Source of the DNA: Ancylothrix sp036704045 | Lineage (GTDB): Bacteria; Cyanobacteriota; Cyanobacteriia; Cyanobacteriales; Oscillatoriaceae | Direction: 5' to 3' | Assembly (NCBI GenBank): GCA_036704045.1 | Contig: DATNQM010000029.1 | Location: 62,001-126,000, forward strand | Length of the DNA: 64,000 nucleotides | Part shown: positions 24,507 to 33,191 of the stretch, in pieces | How positions within the stretch are numbered: position 1 is the stretch's first letter | Layout of the letters: the number at the start of each line of letters is the position of its first letter | The notes under the pieces: model-generated | What the model was told of the DNA's origin: nothing | Database searches by the model: none | What the model saw: only the letters and a program-made list of their open reading frames with translations | Translations under genes and position numbers: made by a program

Positions 24507-25940
24507 ATGAATAAAGATGAACGTGATTTGCGTTTAGAGATGCTCAACAGTTTGCTAACAACTCCTCATCGGCAACTGGAAAAAGTAGCAGAAATTCACA
24601 AATTAATAGTTGAGATTGATCCGCTTTTTTATGGTCATTTAGCAGTATGGTATCAACGCAACGGTGATGTGCGTGATCATAAGGAAGTTTTTGTGGGGAA
24701 TTTGTTAACTTCTGCGGTAATAGAACACCGTGATGCCGGTTTTATGATGCTGCAAGAATTCCCACCTTATGAAGTGGCGAGAATTGTGGATTTTATGAAG
24801 CAAAAACAAAATAAAATGCCACGTTCTGCTCGCACTGCTGTTACTCGTTATCTGCGTCAGCGTGAAAAAAATGCACAATTTTTTGACCGGGCTGCGATGC
24901 GGGGACGTAAGGCTATTAAGCATCTTTATGCAACACTGCATATTAAGCCTTCAACTCGTGCTGATGCAATTTTGTTTAAGGGTAATCCACCAGAAGATAG
25001 TCTTGCTTTTGTGCTGAAACAATTAGCAAAAGCTGAAACACCACAAGAACAAGCACAGATTATTGTTCAATACAATTTGCCTTATACGGTGGCGGTGGGT
25101 GCGGTTAAGCAAGTCACTCCTATGGTGTTGGTAGCGTTGATTAATTCGATGTCTGGGCAGGAGGTTATTAATAACCTGAAATCTTTACAGGTTCGGGGTG
25201 CGATGGATAACCCAGATGTTAAGGCGTTGATTGATCAAAAACTTGAGGAAGCTGCTAAAAGTGACCGAGTTTCTGCTTTTAAGGCGCAGGTTGCTGGGGA
25301 TGTTGCTTTGTTAGATGAAAAAACATCAGCGAAGTTGGAAACTATCACTAATGAGCAAGTTAAAAAGCGTGGCAAAATTGCAAAAACAACGGGTTTGTTA
25401 GTTGACAAGTCTGGTTCTATGGAAAATGCTATCGAAGTTGGCAAGCGTTTGGCGGCTTTAATTTCGGGTATTTCTGATGCAGATTTGTTTGTTTATGCTT
25501 TTGATACCATGCCTTACCCGGTGAAGGCAAATGGTCAAGAATTGAGTGATTGGGAGAAGGCGTTTAAGTTGATTAAAGCAGGGGGTGGGACGAGTTGTGG
25601 TTGTGCTTTGGAGGTAATGCGGGTTAAAAAACAGGTGGTTGAACAAATCATTTTGGTGACGGATGAAGGGGAAAATGCGGCGCCTTATTTTGCAGAGGCT
25701 TATACGAGTTATTGCCGTGATTTGGGGGTGATGCCAAATGTGGTTATTGTTCGTGTGGGTTCAACTTGCAATTGGGTGGAAACTCAATTGAAGCAAAAGC
25801 AGGTGCCGGTGGAGACTTTTACGTTTGCTGGTGATTATTATTCGCTGCCTAATTTGGTACCGCTTTTGTCTCGTCCATCACGTCTTGAATTGTTGATGGA
25901 AATTATGGAGACAGCGCTGCCGGTGCGCGATGATAAGTAG
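24507..25940 (+). CDS. rsr: Ro60/TROVE family RNA-binding protein
   Basis: 477 residues. Residues about 1-285 are the alpha-helical TROVE/HEAT-like ring that clamps structured RNA and threads misfolded single-strand ends. Residues about 293-477 are a von Willebrand factor A domain with the MIDAS motif DKSGSM (300-305), a later conserved Thr in GGGTSCG, and TDEGEN. Ro proteins bind Y RNAs and scaffold RNA surveillance with exonucleases. ATG 24507 follows AAAGGAGG (24492-24498). Its adjacency to five Y-like RNAs agrees with the usual rsr-Y RNA linkage. Confidence 0.95.
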   Translation: MNKDERDLRLEMLNSLLTTPHRQLEKVAEIHKLIVEIDPLFYGHLAVWYQRNGDVRDHKEVFVGNLLTSAVIEHRDAGFMMLQEFPPYEVARIVDFMKQKQNKMPRSARTAVTRYLRQREKNAQFFDRAAMRGRKAIKHLYATLHIKPSTRADAILFKGNPPEDSLAFVLKQLAKAETPQEQAQIIVQYNLPYTVAVGAVKQVTPMVLVALINSMSGQEVINNLKSLQVRGAMDNPDVKALIDQKLEEAAKSDRVSAFKAQVAGDVALLDEKTSAKLETITNEQVKKRGKIAKTTGLLVDKSGSMENAIEVGKRLAALISGISDADLFVYAFDTMPYPVKANGQELSDWEKAFKLIKAGGGTSCGCALEVMRVKKQVVEQIILVTDEGENAAPYFAEAYTSYCRDLGVMPNVVIVRVGSTCNWVETQLKQKQVPVETFTFAGDYYSLPNLVPLLSRPSRLELLMEIMETALPVRDDK

Positions 25941-25950
25941 TTAATAGTAA

Positions 25951-25983
25951 TAGGGACAAGGTATTACCAAGTCCCTATTTTTA
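25951..25983 (+). terminator. Terminator of the Y RNA/Ro operon
   Basis: TAGGGAC/GTCCCTA stem (25951-25957 with 25971-25977), inner GGTATTACC, and a TTTTT tail. Confidence 0.85.
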
Positions 25984-26012
25984 ACAAAAATTGTTAGGTC
26001 TTTAAAAGAGAA

Positions 26013-26363
26013 TTATTCGTTGTAAGTCCAACTTCCTAAGTCGCACATATCAATGTTTGACTCTACTTTGTCTGTATCGTCAGACCATTTGGTGTACATA
26101 TCATAGGTGCAATCTTCGCGGTTATCCGCAATGATCACAGAGACGGTTGCGCCGGGTGGAATGGGTTCGGAAAGAATGCTGTCTCCCCAAGTTTGCTGGC
26201 TGGAAGGATCAACGCGAAAATCGACTATGGTTTTAGATGTGTTGTTAATCAGTTTGAAAACTAGATCGTCGGTTTCGCTTTTGGCACTTTGGGCAGGAAT
26301 GGAAATGACGGGTAAAGCTATTAAACTAGCTACAATCAGGTTACGCCATGAAGGTTTTGACAT
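26013..26363 (-). CDS. Small secreted protein
   Basis: 116 residues with a signal peptide (basic start, hydrophobic LIVASLIALPVISIP, then AQS). The mature part is a beta-rich domain with two cysteines (DCTYDMY, DMCDLG) that could form a disulfide, and it resembles small periplasmic proteins annotated as hypothetical in cyanobacteria. It faces the opposite way to the flanking islands, so it is probably unrelated. Confidence 0.75.
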   Translation of the reverse strand: MSKPSWRNLIVASLIALPVISIPAQSAKSETDDLVFKLINNTSKTIVDFRVDPSSQQTWGDSILSEPIPPGATVSVIIADNREDCTYDMYTKWSDDTDKVESNIDMCDLGSWTYNE

Positions 26364-27038
26364 TTATTTTTCTTCACTCAAGATTTTATTGGGGATGTGA
26401 TTTTATTAAAGCATTAAAATTTAATTTGTCAATACGGATTTCATGATTTTTACAATCCAAATTTTTATAAACTTTACAGTATGAGGTAGCTTCTATTTGT
26501 TAAGATTTGGTAATAATTCAAGAAGCCAAACTAACATATATGTTTATATTTTTGTGTGGAATATTTGATGTGTAACAAAGGACGAGGGGCTTATCTATTT
26601 TGCTTTATACTAAAAAGTATTAAAGATGTTAGAGTCCATTTTTTACGATACTTCTCTTCATTAATTCTAAGTGAAGTTTTAAGACTTCTTTATAAGATTT
26701 TATTTTAGTTTGTTTGGAACAAGTAACGGTTGAGTTTCGTCTTGGAGGGTTTTTACTTGTTTTTGAAGCGATTTAAAGGCCTATAAAGAGAGTTTTTGTC
26801 TATGAATTGTTAAGGGAAATTTATATATCAAAGATTGTTTAGTGTTGATTTTTCTGAGTTGAAAGGGCCGGTAAAAGAAATAATGTTTTGGTTCGCTCGG
26901 TTAGGCTGATGCCAACTGTATTATGCTATAATACAAAAATCCAGACAAAACGCTGTTAATGAAAAACTGCTGACTGGAGAATAGGTCAATTTTTTTTAGT
27001 ATGGAATGCTCCATTAATTTCATTTAGAAGAAAATAAA
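26364..27038. other. AT-rich intergenic with kptA promoter region
   Basis: No coding gene recognised. It contains the palindrome at 26918-26934 described separately. The remainder is AT-rich and unassigned. Confidence 0.5.
26918..26934 (+). promoter_or_regulatory. Palindromic operator-like site with -10 element upstream of kptA
   Basis: GTATTAT-GCT-ATAATAC is a perfect 7-3-7 inverted repeat containing TATAAT (26927-26932). It lies about 105 bp before the kptA start. A dyad over the -10 box suggests repressor binding; the regulator is unknown. Confidence 0.55.
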
Positions 27039-27587
27039 ATGCTCAGTGAGTCTCGTTTTATTAAAATTAGTAAATATTTAAGTTATCATTTGAGACACGC
27101 ACCTGAAAAAATCGGTCTTAAACTCGATGAAAGTGGGTGGGTGCCGGTGTTAGAATTTTTAGATGCAGCTAAAAAAGATCAGTTTCCAATTTTTTTACAA
27201 GAATTGAAAGAAGTTGTTGAAAACAATGATAAAAAACGCTATTCTTTTGACCCAACCGGCAAGCTAATTCGTGCCAACCAAGGACACAGCATAAAAATCG
27301 ATCTTCAATTACAAGAAGATGTACCTCCTGATATTCTTTATCATGGCACCGGCCAGAAAGCAGTGGAGTCAATTTTGCATAATGGTTTATGTAAAATGTC
27401 TCGCCATCATGTGCACTTATCTTTGGATATAGAAACAGCAAAACAAGTAGGAAAACGTCACGGTAAACCGGTTGTTTTTAAAGTAGATGCTTATACTATG
27501 TGGGAAGCAGGTTATGTTTTTTACCGTTCAGATAATGGAATTTGGTTAGTGGAAAGTGTCCCCCCAAATTATTTACAAATTATCTAA
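27039..27587 (+). CDS. kptA: RNA 2'-phosphotransferase KptA/Tpt1
   Basis: 182 residues, the standard length. The N-terminal LSYHLRHAPEKIGLKLDESG and RANQGHS segments and the C-terminal YHGTGQKAVESIL, HVHLS and RHGKPVVF motifs are the family signatures, with the catalytic Arg-His-Arg set apparently intact. Tpt1 uses NAD to remove a 2'-phosphate left at RNA ligation junctions, giving ADP-ribose 1'',2''-cyclic phosphate. Bacteria lack the eukaryotic tRNA splicing pathway, so a role in RNA repair is likely. It sits 1.1 kb beyond the Ro gene, consistent with an RNA repair island. Confidence 0.93.
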   Translation: MLSESRFIKISKYLSYHLRHAPEKIGLKLDESGWVPVLEFLDAAKKDQFPIFLQELKEVVENNDKKRYSFDPTGKLIRANQGHSIKIDLQLQEDVPPDILYHGTGQKAVESILHNGLCKMSRHHVHLSLDIETAKQVGKRHGKPVVFKVDAYTMWEAGYVFYRSDNGIWLVESVPPNYLQII

Positions 27588-27656
27588 ACAGGAAACCTTA
27601 AACCTGTTTTTTAAAGATTTATTTTTTTTGTTAAAGTAGACATAAAAAAGGACAAT

Positions 27657-28862
27657 ATGACTCAGGGATTTTTTGGAAACAACGACAAAAACCTGCAAAA
27701 TAACCAACAAGATAAAGGTTTACTGGGGGCCGGTTGGCGGCCTTTAACGAGACAATTAGACTATGAATATTTATCACACCTCATAGTTAACGATACCTGG
27801 GAACTTTCTCAAAAAACAATGGATATGTTTAGTGATATAGCTGATGCTTTAGGGCGACAGCAATACACTTGGTGGGCCAATATTTTAAATGTTTTTTCCG
27901 AAAATACCCGCTATCACCTAGATGAATTTTGGAATTATATAACTCCCGAACCCGCCTCCCCCGACTATCGCTATAAAGACGTTTTAAGCGTAGAAACGCC
28001 GGTCGTACAAATTGTTAGCCGCAACAATATTCCTATCGACTACGTTCTCAACAAACTCCAAGAAATTACTATTTTAAAAATATTGGAAATTTTGGGAAGA
28101 CCCAACATTATTACCCAATATTACTTAGAAAGATATTTCTATTATCCTGTTGAGAGATTTGTAAGTTGGGAACGCTTAGAAACAATTGGTACTATCTTTG
28201 CTTACTGGTCAGAACATCAAGTGTGGCTACAAATTGATCGCTATGATCGCGGACGTCGGCAATATACTTTAATTGGCAAAAATTTAGCCCCTCTTATTAA
28301 CAAAGCTACCTATAACCTTGCAGTAATTCTTAGTGGTTATAAAAGCCGAGTTGGGCAAATTCATAGTCCCTTTTCCCTACGTTCATTTCCACCAGATATC
28401 CAGAGTTTTAGTGATAGTATTCAACAGGCAATTCTTGACCAAAATCAACTAGCTGTACTCGTCTATGGAGACCCTGGAACCGGCAAAACCGTTTGGACTC
28501 AAGCTGTCGCCAAAGAAATTTTAGTTCCCCTGGGATTTGTTGTTTTTATACTCGATCATGATGCTGTTGAAAACTTCGTTCCGCCTACTTATTTAGAGCG
28601 AATTTGCATTATTATTAACGAAGCAGATAACTTAGCTCAAAACCGGGCTAGCACTGCCGCTATTGGTAACAGCAAAACCGAACATATTTTAAGTTTGCTG
28701 GATGGAACACTTTATCAAAGCGTCATTGATGAAAAAGGTATTCAATCTCAACAAAAATTTGTAATTTTGATGACTTGTAACACAACAGAACGCCTAGATC
28801 CTGCCGTTTTACGAAAAGGTCGTGTTGATTTTACCTATGAATTTAACCATCGATTTGTGTAA
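27657..28862 (+). CDS. AAA+ ATPase with unique N-terminal domain
   Basis: 401 residues. Residues 1-255 are a mostly helical, Tyr/Trp-rich domain I do not recognise. The C-terminal ATPase module has Walker A GDPGTGKT (271-278), a Walker B-like CIIINEAD in which the usual Asp is Asn, sensor 1 within MTCNTTERLD, and an arginine-finger-like RKGRVDF. The pattern is closest to Cdc48/BCS1-like AAA proteins that remodel other proteins. It starts 69 bp after kptA, likely in the same transcript. Confidence 0.8.
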   Translation: MTQGFFGNNDKNLQNNQQDKGLLGAGWRPLTRQLDYEYLSHLIVNDTWELSQKTMDMFSDIADALGRQQYTWWANILNVFSENTRYHLDEFWNYITPEPASPDYRYKDVLSVETPVVQIVSRNNIPIDYVLNKLQEITILKILEILGRPNIITQYYLERYFYYPVERFVSWERLETIGTIFAYWSEHQVWLQIDRYDRGRRQYTLIGKNLAPLINKATYNLAVILSGYKSRVGQIHSPFSLRSFPPDIQSFSDSIQQAILDQNQLAVLVYGDPGTGKTVWTQAVAKEILVPLGFVVFILDHDAVENFVPPTYLERICIIINEADNLAQNRASTAAIGNSKTEHILSLLDGTLYQSVIDEKGIQSQQKFVILMTCNTTERLDPAVLRKGRVDFTYEFNHRFV

Positions 28863-29089
28863 TTAAAACTCCATCTTTGTTCAACCCCTAAAAATTTAAT
28901 TCACCCTTGGGTGCGTTTCTCATCGCACCCCACCTCTGGCAAAATTTCATCACCCAAGCACACAGAATTGCGCCAAAAATGATATAACTCTAGGTTACAC
29001 GGCTTCCCGCCTACCGGCACCGGTATTCACTCCAACCCTATCAAGCTACTGGAAATTATCATGTAGCGAAAACATAAGGGGATGATTTT

Positions 29090-29794
29090 ATGGCAAAAGA
29101 TTTTTCAAAAAAACGCTCAGACCGCTTTGGAATCAGCCCCCAATCATTTTTAGAAGATTTTCGCGCAAAAGATCCAAGTACGAGGCGATATTTACTCAAC
29201 ACAATGACTTTGTTTGCGAGTATTTCTCCCGAACAACAACATCAAATTTTAAACGATCTCATTCAATCGGAACTGTTTATATTAGCAGAAAAAACCGAGA
29301 AATATATGTATGATAATATCAAACTAATTTTAAGTAAATTTGGTATTGAACAAAAACTTAATAAAAAAGATATTGCCGAATATTATTATCGTTATTATCT
29401 AATCACCGGCGCTATTCCAGAAAAACTAACTGCTGAATTCTTAAAAATTCTTGTTAACTTTGTTTTGGGAATAGAAATTTGCAAAATGCTATTTTTAATG
29501 AGTTTTGTTGAACAACAGAGATTTTTTGAAATTCAAGGAAACTACTCTACCCAAGTCGTCTTATTTTATCGTTATATTCGTCCTATTCGAGCTAAACTCA
29601 TCAAAGAAAAAGTAATTACCCGCGATTTAATTGGACATTACTATTATAATCGCCCTTGGATAGGTGAACATCAAGTTTTAGATTATATTTTTGACTTATT
29701 TAGTTTAGAAAAAGTTGTTTTTTTAGGTAGTTGTTCTCAAAATTTCACTTTTGAAAATGACTATATTTATAAAGCACCCGAAAATTTAGAATAA
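29090..29794 (+). CDS. Hypothetical protein, downstream of the AAA+ gene
   Basis: 234 residues, helical, rich in Tyr, Ile and Lys, without a recognised motif. AAGGGGATG lies before the ATG. There is no signal peptide and only a weak hydrophobic patch near residue 130. Position between the AAA+ ATPase and the E1-like gene suggests a shared system. Confidence 0.7.
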   Translation: MAKDFSKKRSDRFGISPQSFLEDFRAKDPSTRRYLLNTMTLFASISPEQQHQILNDLIQSELFILAEKTEKYMYDNIKLILSKFGIEQKLNKKDIAEYYYRYYLITGAIPEKLTAEFLKILVNFVLGIEICKMLFLMSFVEQQRFFEIQGNYSTQVVLFYRYIRPIRAKLIKEKVITRDLIGHYYYNRPWIGEHQVLDYIFDLFSLEKVVFLGSCSQNFTFENDYIYKAPENLE

Positions 29795-29826
29795 TAAATT
29801 ATTAAAATTAATTAAAAAACCCAACC

Positions 29827-30786
29827 ATGAAAAAAATTAACCATCTTTTAAACCAAATTTCCGAACAAGAAAACCAACTATTAAAAACACAATTTCTTGC
29901 TCCCTATTTACCAGGCGGAAAGTTAAGAACAAAAGTAGCAGGAATGATTTACACTTTTACTCCTCAACTTCACAACTTTGAAGGGTGGGGAATTTTTCAA
30001 CCAACCTCTCCCCAACACGCAAAACTAATCGAAACTGCCGGTTTACCAGAAATTGAAGAATACCTGCACAAATTCCCTCCCATTCGTTTATTTTTAGCTT
30101 ATGTTTTGCGTCAGCAAACCCAGAATGTTTTGCCTCAGCAAACCCAGAATATTTTGCCTCAGCAAACCGAAAATATTTCGCCTCAGCAAACCCAGAATGT
30201 TTTGCCTCAGCAAACCGAAAATATTTCGCCTCAGCAAACGTGGTTAGCATATCCTGTCAACCAGTCAGTGATGCAAAAACGCACCGGCATTCTTAAACCC
30301 GTCCCCGTTTATTTAGTCAACGATGGTAAAGAATTTGAGACAATAATTGCTCGCTGGGATGGAAAAAACTACTGGTATGAAGATATCGACCGCCGCGCCG
30401 AAATAGAGCCAGTAGAACACTTAAAAAACGCCATTAAAAACGTTATTTCTCCCCAAGAAATCCATTTTAAAGGCATGACTCCAGAAATGCGAATAGTCTA
30501 CGAATTAGTAGCTCAAAAAACAAAAGAATTTCAACCAGAATTTCAACAAAGACGCGATGAAAAACGTCTTCAAGAAGCCTTAAAAATGGGAGGAGGAACC
30601 CTGAAAGAATTCAGAGAACGTGAAGATTATTGGCTAGTAGAATGGACAACAAGCACCGGCGAAAATCATAGCAGCGCCATTTCAAAAACCGACCTTAGCG
30701 TAATCAGCGCCGGCATTTGTTTAAGCGGAGAAGATCGCAAATTTGACTTGCAATCTTTAGTCGGAGTTGTTGAATATTCAGATTAG
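29827..30786 (+). CDS. Hypothetical protein with octapeptide QQT repeats
   Basis: 319 residues, function unknown. Residues about 96-140 contain five and a half tandem octapeptides of the type QQT(Q/E)N(V/I)(L/S)P, encoded by 24-bp DNA repeats (30112-30240) with few differences, so length probably varies between strains. The flanking N-terminal domain (about 1-95) and the C-terminal domain (about 145-319, with FKGMTPEMRIVYELVAQKTKEF) look globular. It follows the 234-aa gene by 32 bp. Confidence 0.75.
   Translation: MKKINHLLNQISEQENQLLKTQFLAPYLPGGKLRTKVAGMIYTFTPQLHNFEGWGIFQPTSPQHAKLIETAGLPEIEEYLHKFPPIRLFLAYVLRQQTQNVLPQQTQNILPQQTENISPQQTQNVLPQQTENISPQQTWLAYPVNQSVMQKRTGILKPVPVYLVNDGKEFETIIARWDGKNYWYEDIDRRAEIEPVEHLKNAIKNVISPQEIHFKGMTPEMRIVYELVAQKTKEFQPEFQQRRDEKRLQEALKMGGGTLKEFREREDYWLVEWTTSTGENHSSAISKTDLSVISAGICLSGEDRKFDLQSLVGVVEYSD
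30112..30240 (+). repeat. 24-bp tandem coding repeats (about 5.4 copies)
   Basis: The unit is CAGCAAACCCAGAATGTTTT plus GCCT, in two alternating variants. It keeps frame and encodes the QQT octapeptides. No spacer structure, so it is not a CRISPR array. Confidence 0.9.
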
Positions 30787-30896
30787 TTATTGATCATTAA
30801 AAAATGACCATAAAATATTGTTAGGCAGGTATTTTTTCTGCCTTTAACTTCTTTCTTATTCTCCGCAAAAAAACCATTCTCCAACTATCAAAAACT

Positions 30897-31529
30897 ATGT
30901 CAATCTTTTTTCACGAACAACTTTATAGAACCCCCCAATTAATGGCAAAAATTAAAGAATTGCCTATTACAATTTGCGGTGTTGGCGCATTAGGGGCAAA
31001 CCTGACAGAAAACTTAGCAAGAACCGGCTTTGCCAACCTCAAAATCATCGATAGAGATCGCATTGAAGATCGCAATCTTTCTACCCAACCCTATTATCGT
31101 TCAGATATTGGCGCATTCAAAGCTAAAATTCTTAGTAACAGCCTTTATCGTGCTTTAGGCTTAAAAATAGAAGCGCAAACCAAAGAATTAAACGCCGAAA
31201 ATGCAGCCCTACTTATCGGAAAACCCACCTTAGTTATAGATACCTTTGACAACAGCATCTCTCGCCAAATAGTCAAAGAATATTGCCTCGAAACTAATCT
31301 TAATTGCTTACACATTGGCTTAGCAACAGATTATGCAGAAATTATTTGGAATCAAAATTATCGCATTCCCTCTCCTATAAATGATGATGTTTGTGATTAT
31401 CCCTTAGCCAGAAATATCGTTTTGTTAGCCGTCGCAGTCGCATCTGAAATTATTCTTAAATTTGCCCACCAAGGCACCCAAAACAGCCTTACAATAACCC
31501 TAGACGATTTTACCATTCAACCTTTTTGA
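30897..31529 (+). CDS. E1/ThiF-like adenylyltransferase family protein
   Basis: 210 residues. The N-terminal Rossmann motif ICGVGALGANLTENLARTGF and the following IIDRDRIEDRNLSTQPYYRSDIGAFKA carry the ATP-binding glycine-rich loop, Asp, Arg, Asn and Lys of the E1/ThiF/MoeB fold. The C-terminal part has DDVCDYPLARN with a cysteine that could be catalytic. E1-like proteins activate the C-terminus of beta-grasp proteins. A candidate small partner lies at 21259. It is the last clear member of the kptA-AAA+ run. Confidence 0.85.
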   Translation: MSIFFHEQLYRTPQLMAKIKELPITICGVGALGANLTENLARTGFANLKIIDRDRIEDRNLSTQPYYRSDIGAFKAKILSNSLYRALGLKIEAQTKELNAENAALLIGKPTLVIDTFDNSISRQIVKEYCLETNLNCLHIGLATDYAEIIWNQNYRIPSPINDDVCDYPLARNIVLLAVAVASEIILKFAHQGTQNSLTITLDDFTIQPF

Positions 31530-31546
31530 AAAAACCTGATAGTTTT

Positions 31547-32122
31547 ATGAAAAAACCTGATGAAATCTTAGAATTTTGGTTTGGCAAACCTTCCGATGAC
31601 CACTATGGAAAACGTCGAGAAATATGGTTCACAAAGGATACATTATTTGATGAAGAACTACGAAAACAATTTTATACAGACTATCAATTAGCCAGCACCG
31701 GCACCCTTGATACCTGGCAAGACTCACCACGCAGTTGTTTAGCCCTAATTTTGTTATTAGATCAAATTCCCCGCAATATATTTCGTGGTCAAATAGAGGC
31801 ATTTGCCACAGATTTTAAAGCCCTTATTGCCGCCCAAAAAGCTATCGAAAAAGGCTTTGACAAAGAAATGCTACCAGTAGAAAGGTGGTTTATTTATTTA
31901 CCTTTTGAACATAGCGAAAATATAGAACACCAACGGCGCTGTATAGAACTCTTTGACCAGTTAAAAGACGACTCCGAAAGTGCCTATGCCATTGATTATG
32001 CAATCCAGCATTTTAAAATCATAGAACGTTTTGGCCGGTTTCCTCACCGCAATAGTATTTTGGGAAGACAAAGCACATCCGAAGAAATCGAATTTTTGCA
32101 ACAAGAAAATTCCAGTTTTTAA
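31547..32122 (+). CDS. DUF924 family protein
   Basis: 191 residues from ATG 31547. The motifs EILEFWFG near the N-terminus, ALILLLDQIPRNIFR and WFIYLPFEHSENIEHQ are hallmarks of DUF924, an all-helical TPR-like family with no known activity. The preceding gene ends at 31529, and a short direct repeat (TGAAAAAACCTGAT) spans both its stop and this start. Confidence 0.9.
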   Translation: MKKPDEILEFWFGKPSDDHYGKRREIWFTKDTLFDEELRKQFYTDYQLASTGTLDTWQDSPRSCLALILLLDQIPRNIFRGQIEAFATDFKALIAAQKAIEKGFDKEMLPVERWFIYLPFEHSENIEHQRRCIELFDQLKDDSESAYAIDYAIQHFKIIERFGRFPHRNSILGRQSTSEEIEFLQQENSSF

Positions 32123-32152
32123 CAGTAGGGTGGGCGATGCCCACCTTGCTAA

Positions 32153-33079
32153 TTACGCTGACTTCAAAATATCTTCAAGGGCCGGTTTTACACTCGCATA
32201 CTCATACTTAAAACCCGAATTTATAACCCGTTTTGGTAACACTTGCTGCCCCTCCAAAACCACCTGAGCAGCATCACCCAACAACATCTCTAAAGCAAAA
32301 TCCGGCACCGGCAACCACGAAGGTCTATTCATCACTTCCCCCATCACATTACAAAAATCATTCATCCTTACAGGAGTTGGCGCCGTCGCATTAAAAACCC
32401 CTTCAAACTGCGAATTTTTTAATGCTTCAATTATTAAACTAACCAAATCATCACGGTGAATCCAAGAAAACCACTGCCGACCACTTCCTAACGGCCCACC
32501 GGCAAACATTTTAAACGGCAATAACATTTTTGCCACTGCACCTCCCATCCCCAAAACAATCCCCGTTCGCAAAATAACTAAACGAGTTCCTAACTCTTTT
32601 ACCTTCTCAGCTTCACTTTCCCAAGCCGTACAAACTTGCGCCAAAAAATCCTTTCCAGCAGCACTATTTTCATCAAAAGTTGCTGTTTCACTCGTCCCAT
32701 AATATCCAATAGCCGAACTATTAATTAAAACCGAAGGTTTTTGAGCAGCTTTTGCAATTGCTTCCACAATTTTTTGCGTTCCAAGTTGACGGCTTTCAAT
32801 AATTTCTTGTTTGCGGGCCGGTGTCCAACGTTCCTCCGCAATTGGAGCCCCCGCCAAATTTACCACTCCATCGCACCCAGAAATCGCATTTTGCCATTCC
32901 CCCGACGCCTTGGGTTCATAAACCACCACTTCAACATTTGGAAAAGCTTCCCTAGGAAAAAATTTGCTTGCACGTTCTAAATTTCGTGACAACACCACAA
33001 TTTTATGTCCCTCAGCCTGCAATCTTTCAACCAATCGCGTCCCAACAAAACCGGTGGCCCCTGTAATCGCTACTTTCAT
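32153..33079 (-). CDS. TIGR01777/SDR39U1-type epimerase-like protein
   Basis: 308 residues. The extended-SDR NAD(P)-binding motif GATGFVGTRLVERL opens the protein, SSAIGYYG is the catalytic-type segment, and the C-terminal part LPVPDFALEMLLGDAAQVVLEGQ is the DUF1731 extension of this family. Activity is not established for the family. It faces the DUF924 gene tail to tail. Confidence 0.9.
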   Translation of the reverse strand: MKVAITGATGFVGTRLVERLQAEGHKIVVLSRNLERASKFFPREAFPNVEVVVYEPKASGEWQNAISGCDGVVNLAGAPIAEERWTPARKQEIIESRQLGTQKIVEAIAKAAQKPSVLINSSAIGYYGTSETATFDENSAAGKDFLAQVCTAWESEAEKVKELGTRLVILRTGIVLGMGGAVAKMLLPFKMFAGGPLGSGRQWFSWIHRDDLVSLIIEALKNSQFEGVFNATAPTPVRMNDFCNVMGEVMNRPSWLPVPDFALEMLLGDAAQVVLEGQQVLPKRVINSGFKYEYASVKPALEDILKSA

Positions 33080-33191
33080 AACTTTCGCTTTCCTTAACGT
33101 TTCTTAAAATTTTACAGTGAATAGGGCATAAGGCTAGGCGCAACAAAGAACAATAAATAACTTTGTTAAAATAAAAATTTGAGGTAAACCT

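Noticed and set aside
30112..30240. CRISPR-like regular repeats
   Set aside because: The 24-bp units are contiguous, in frame and have no unique spacers; they are coding repeats.
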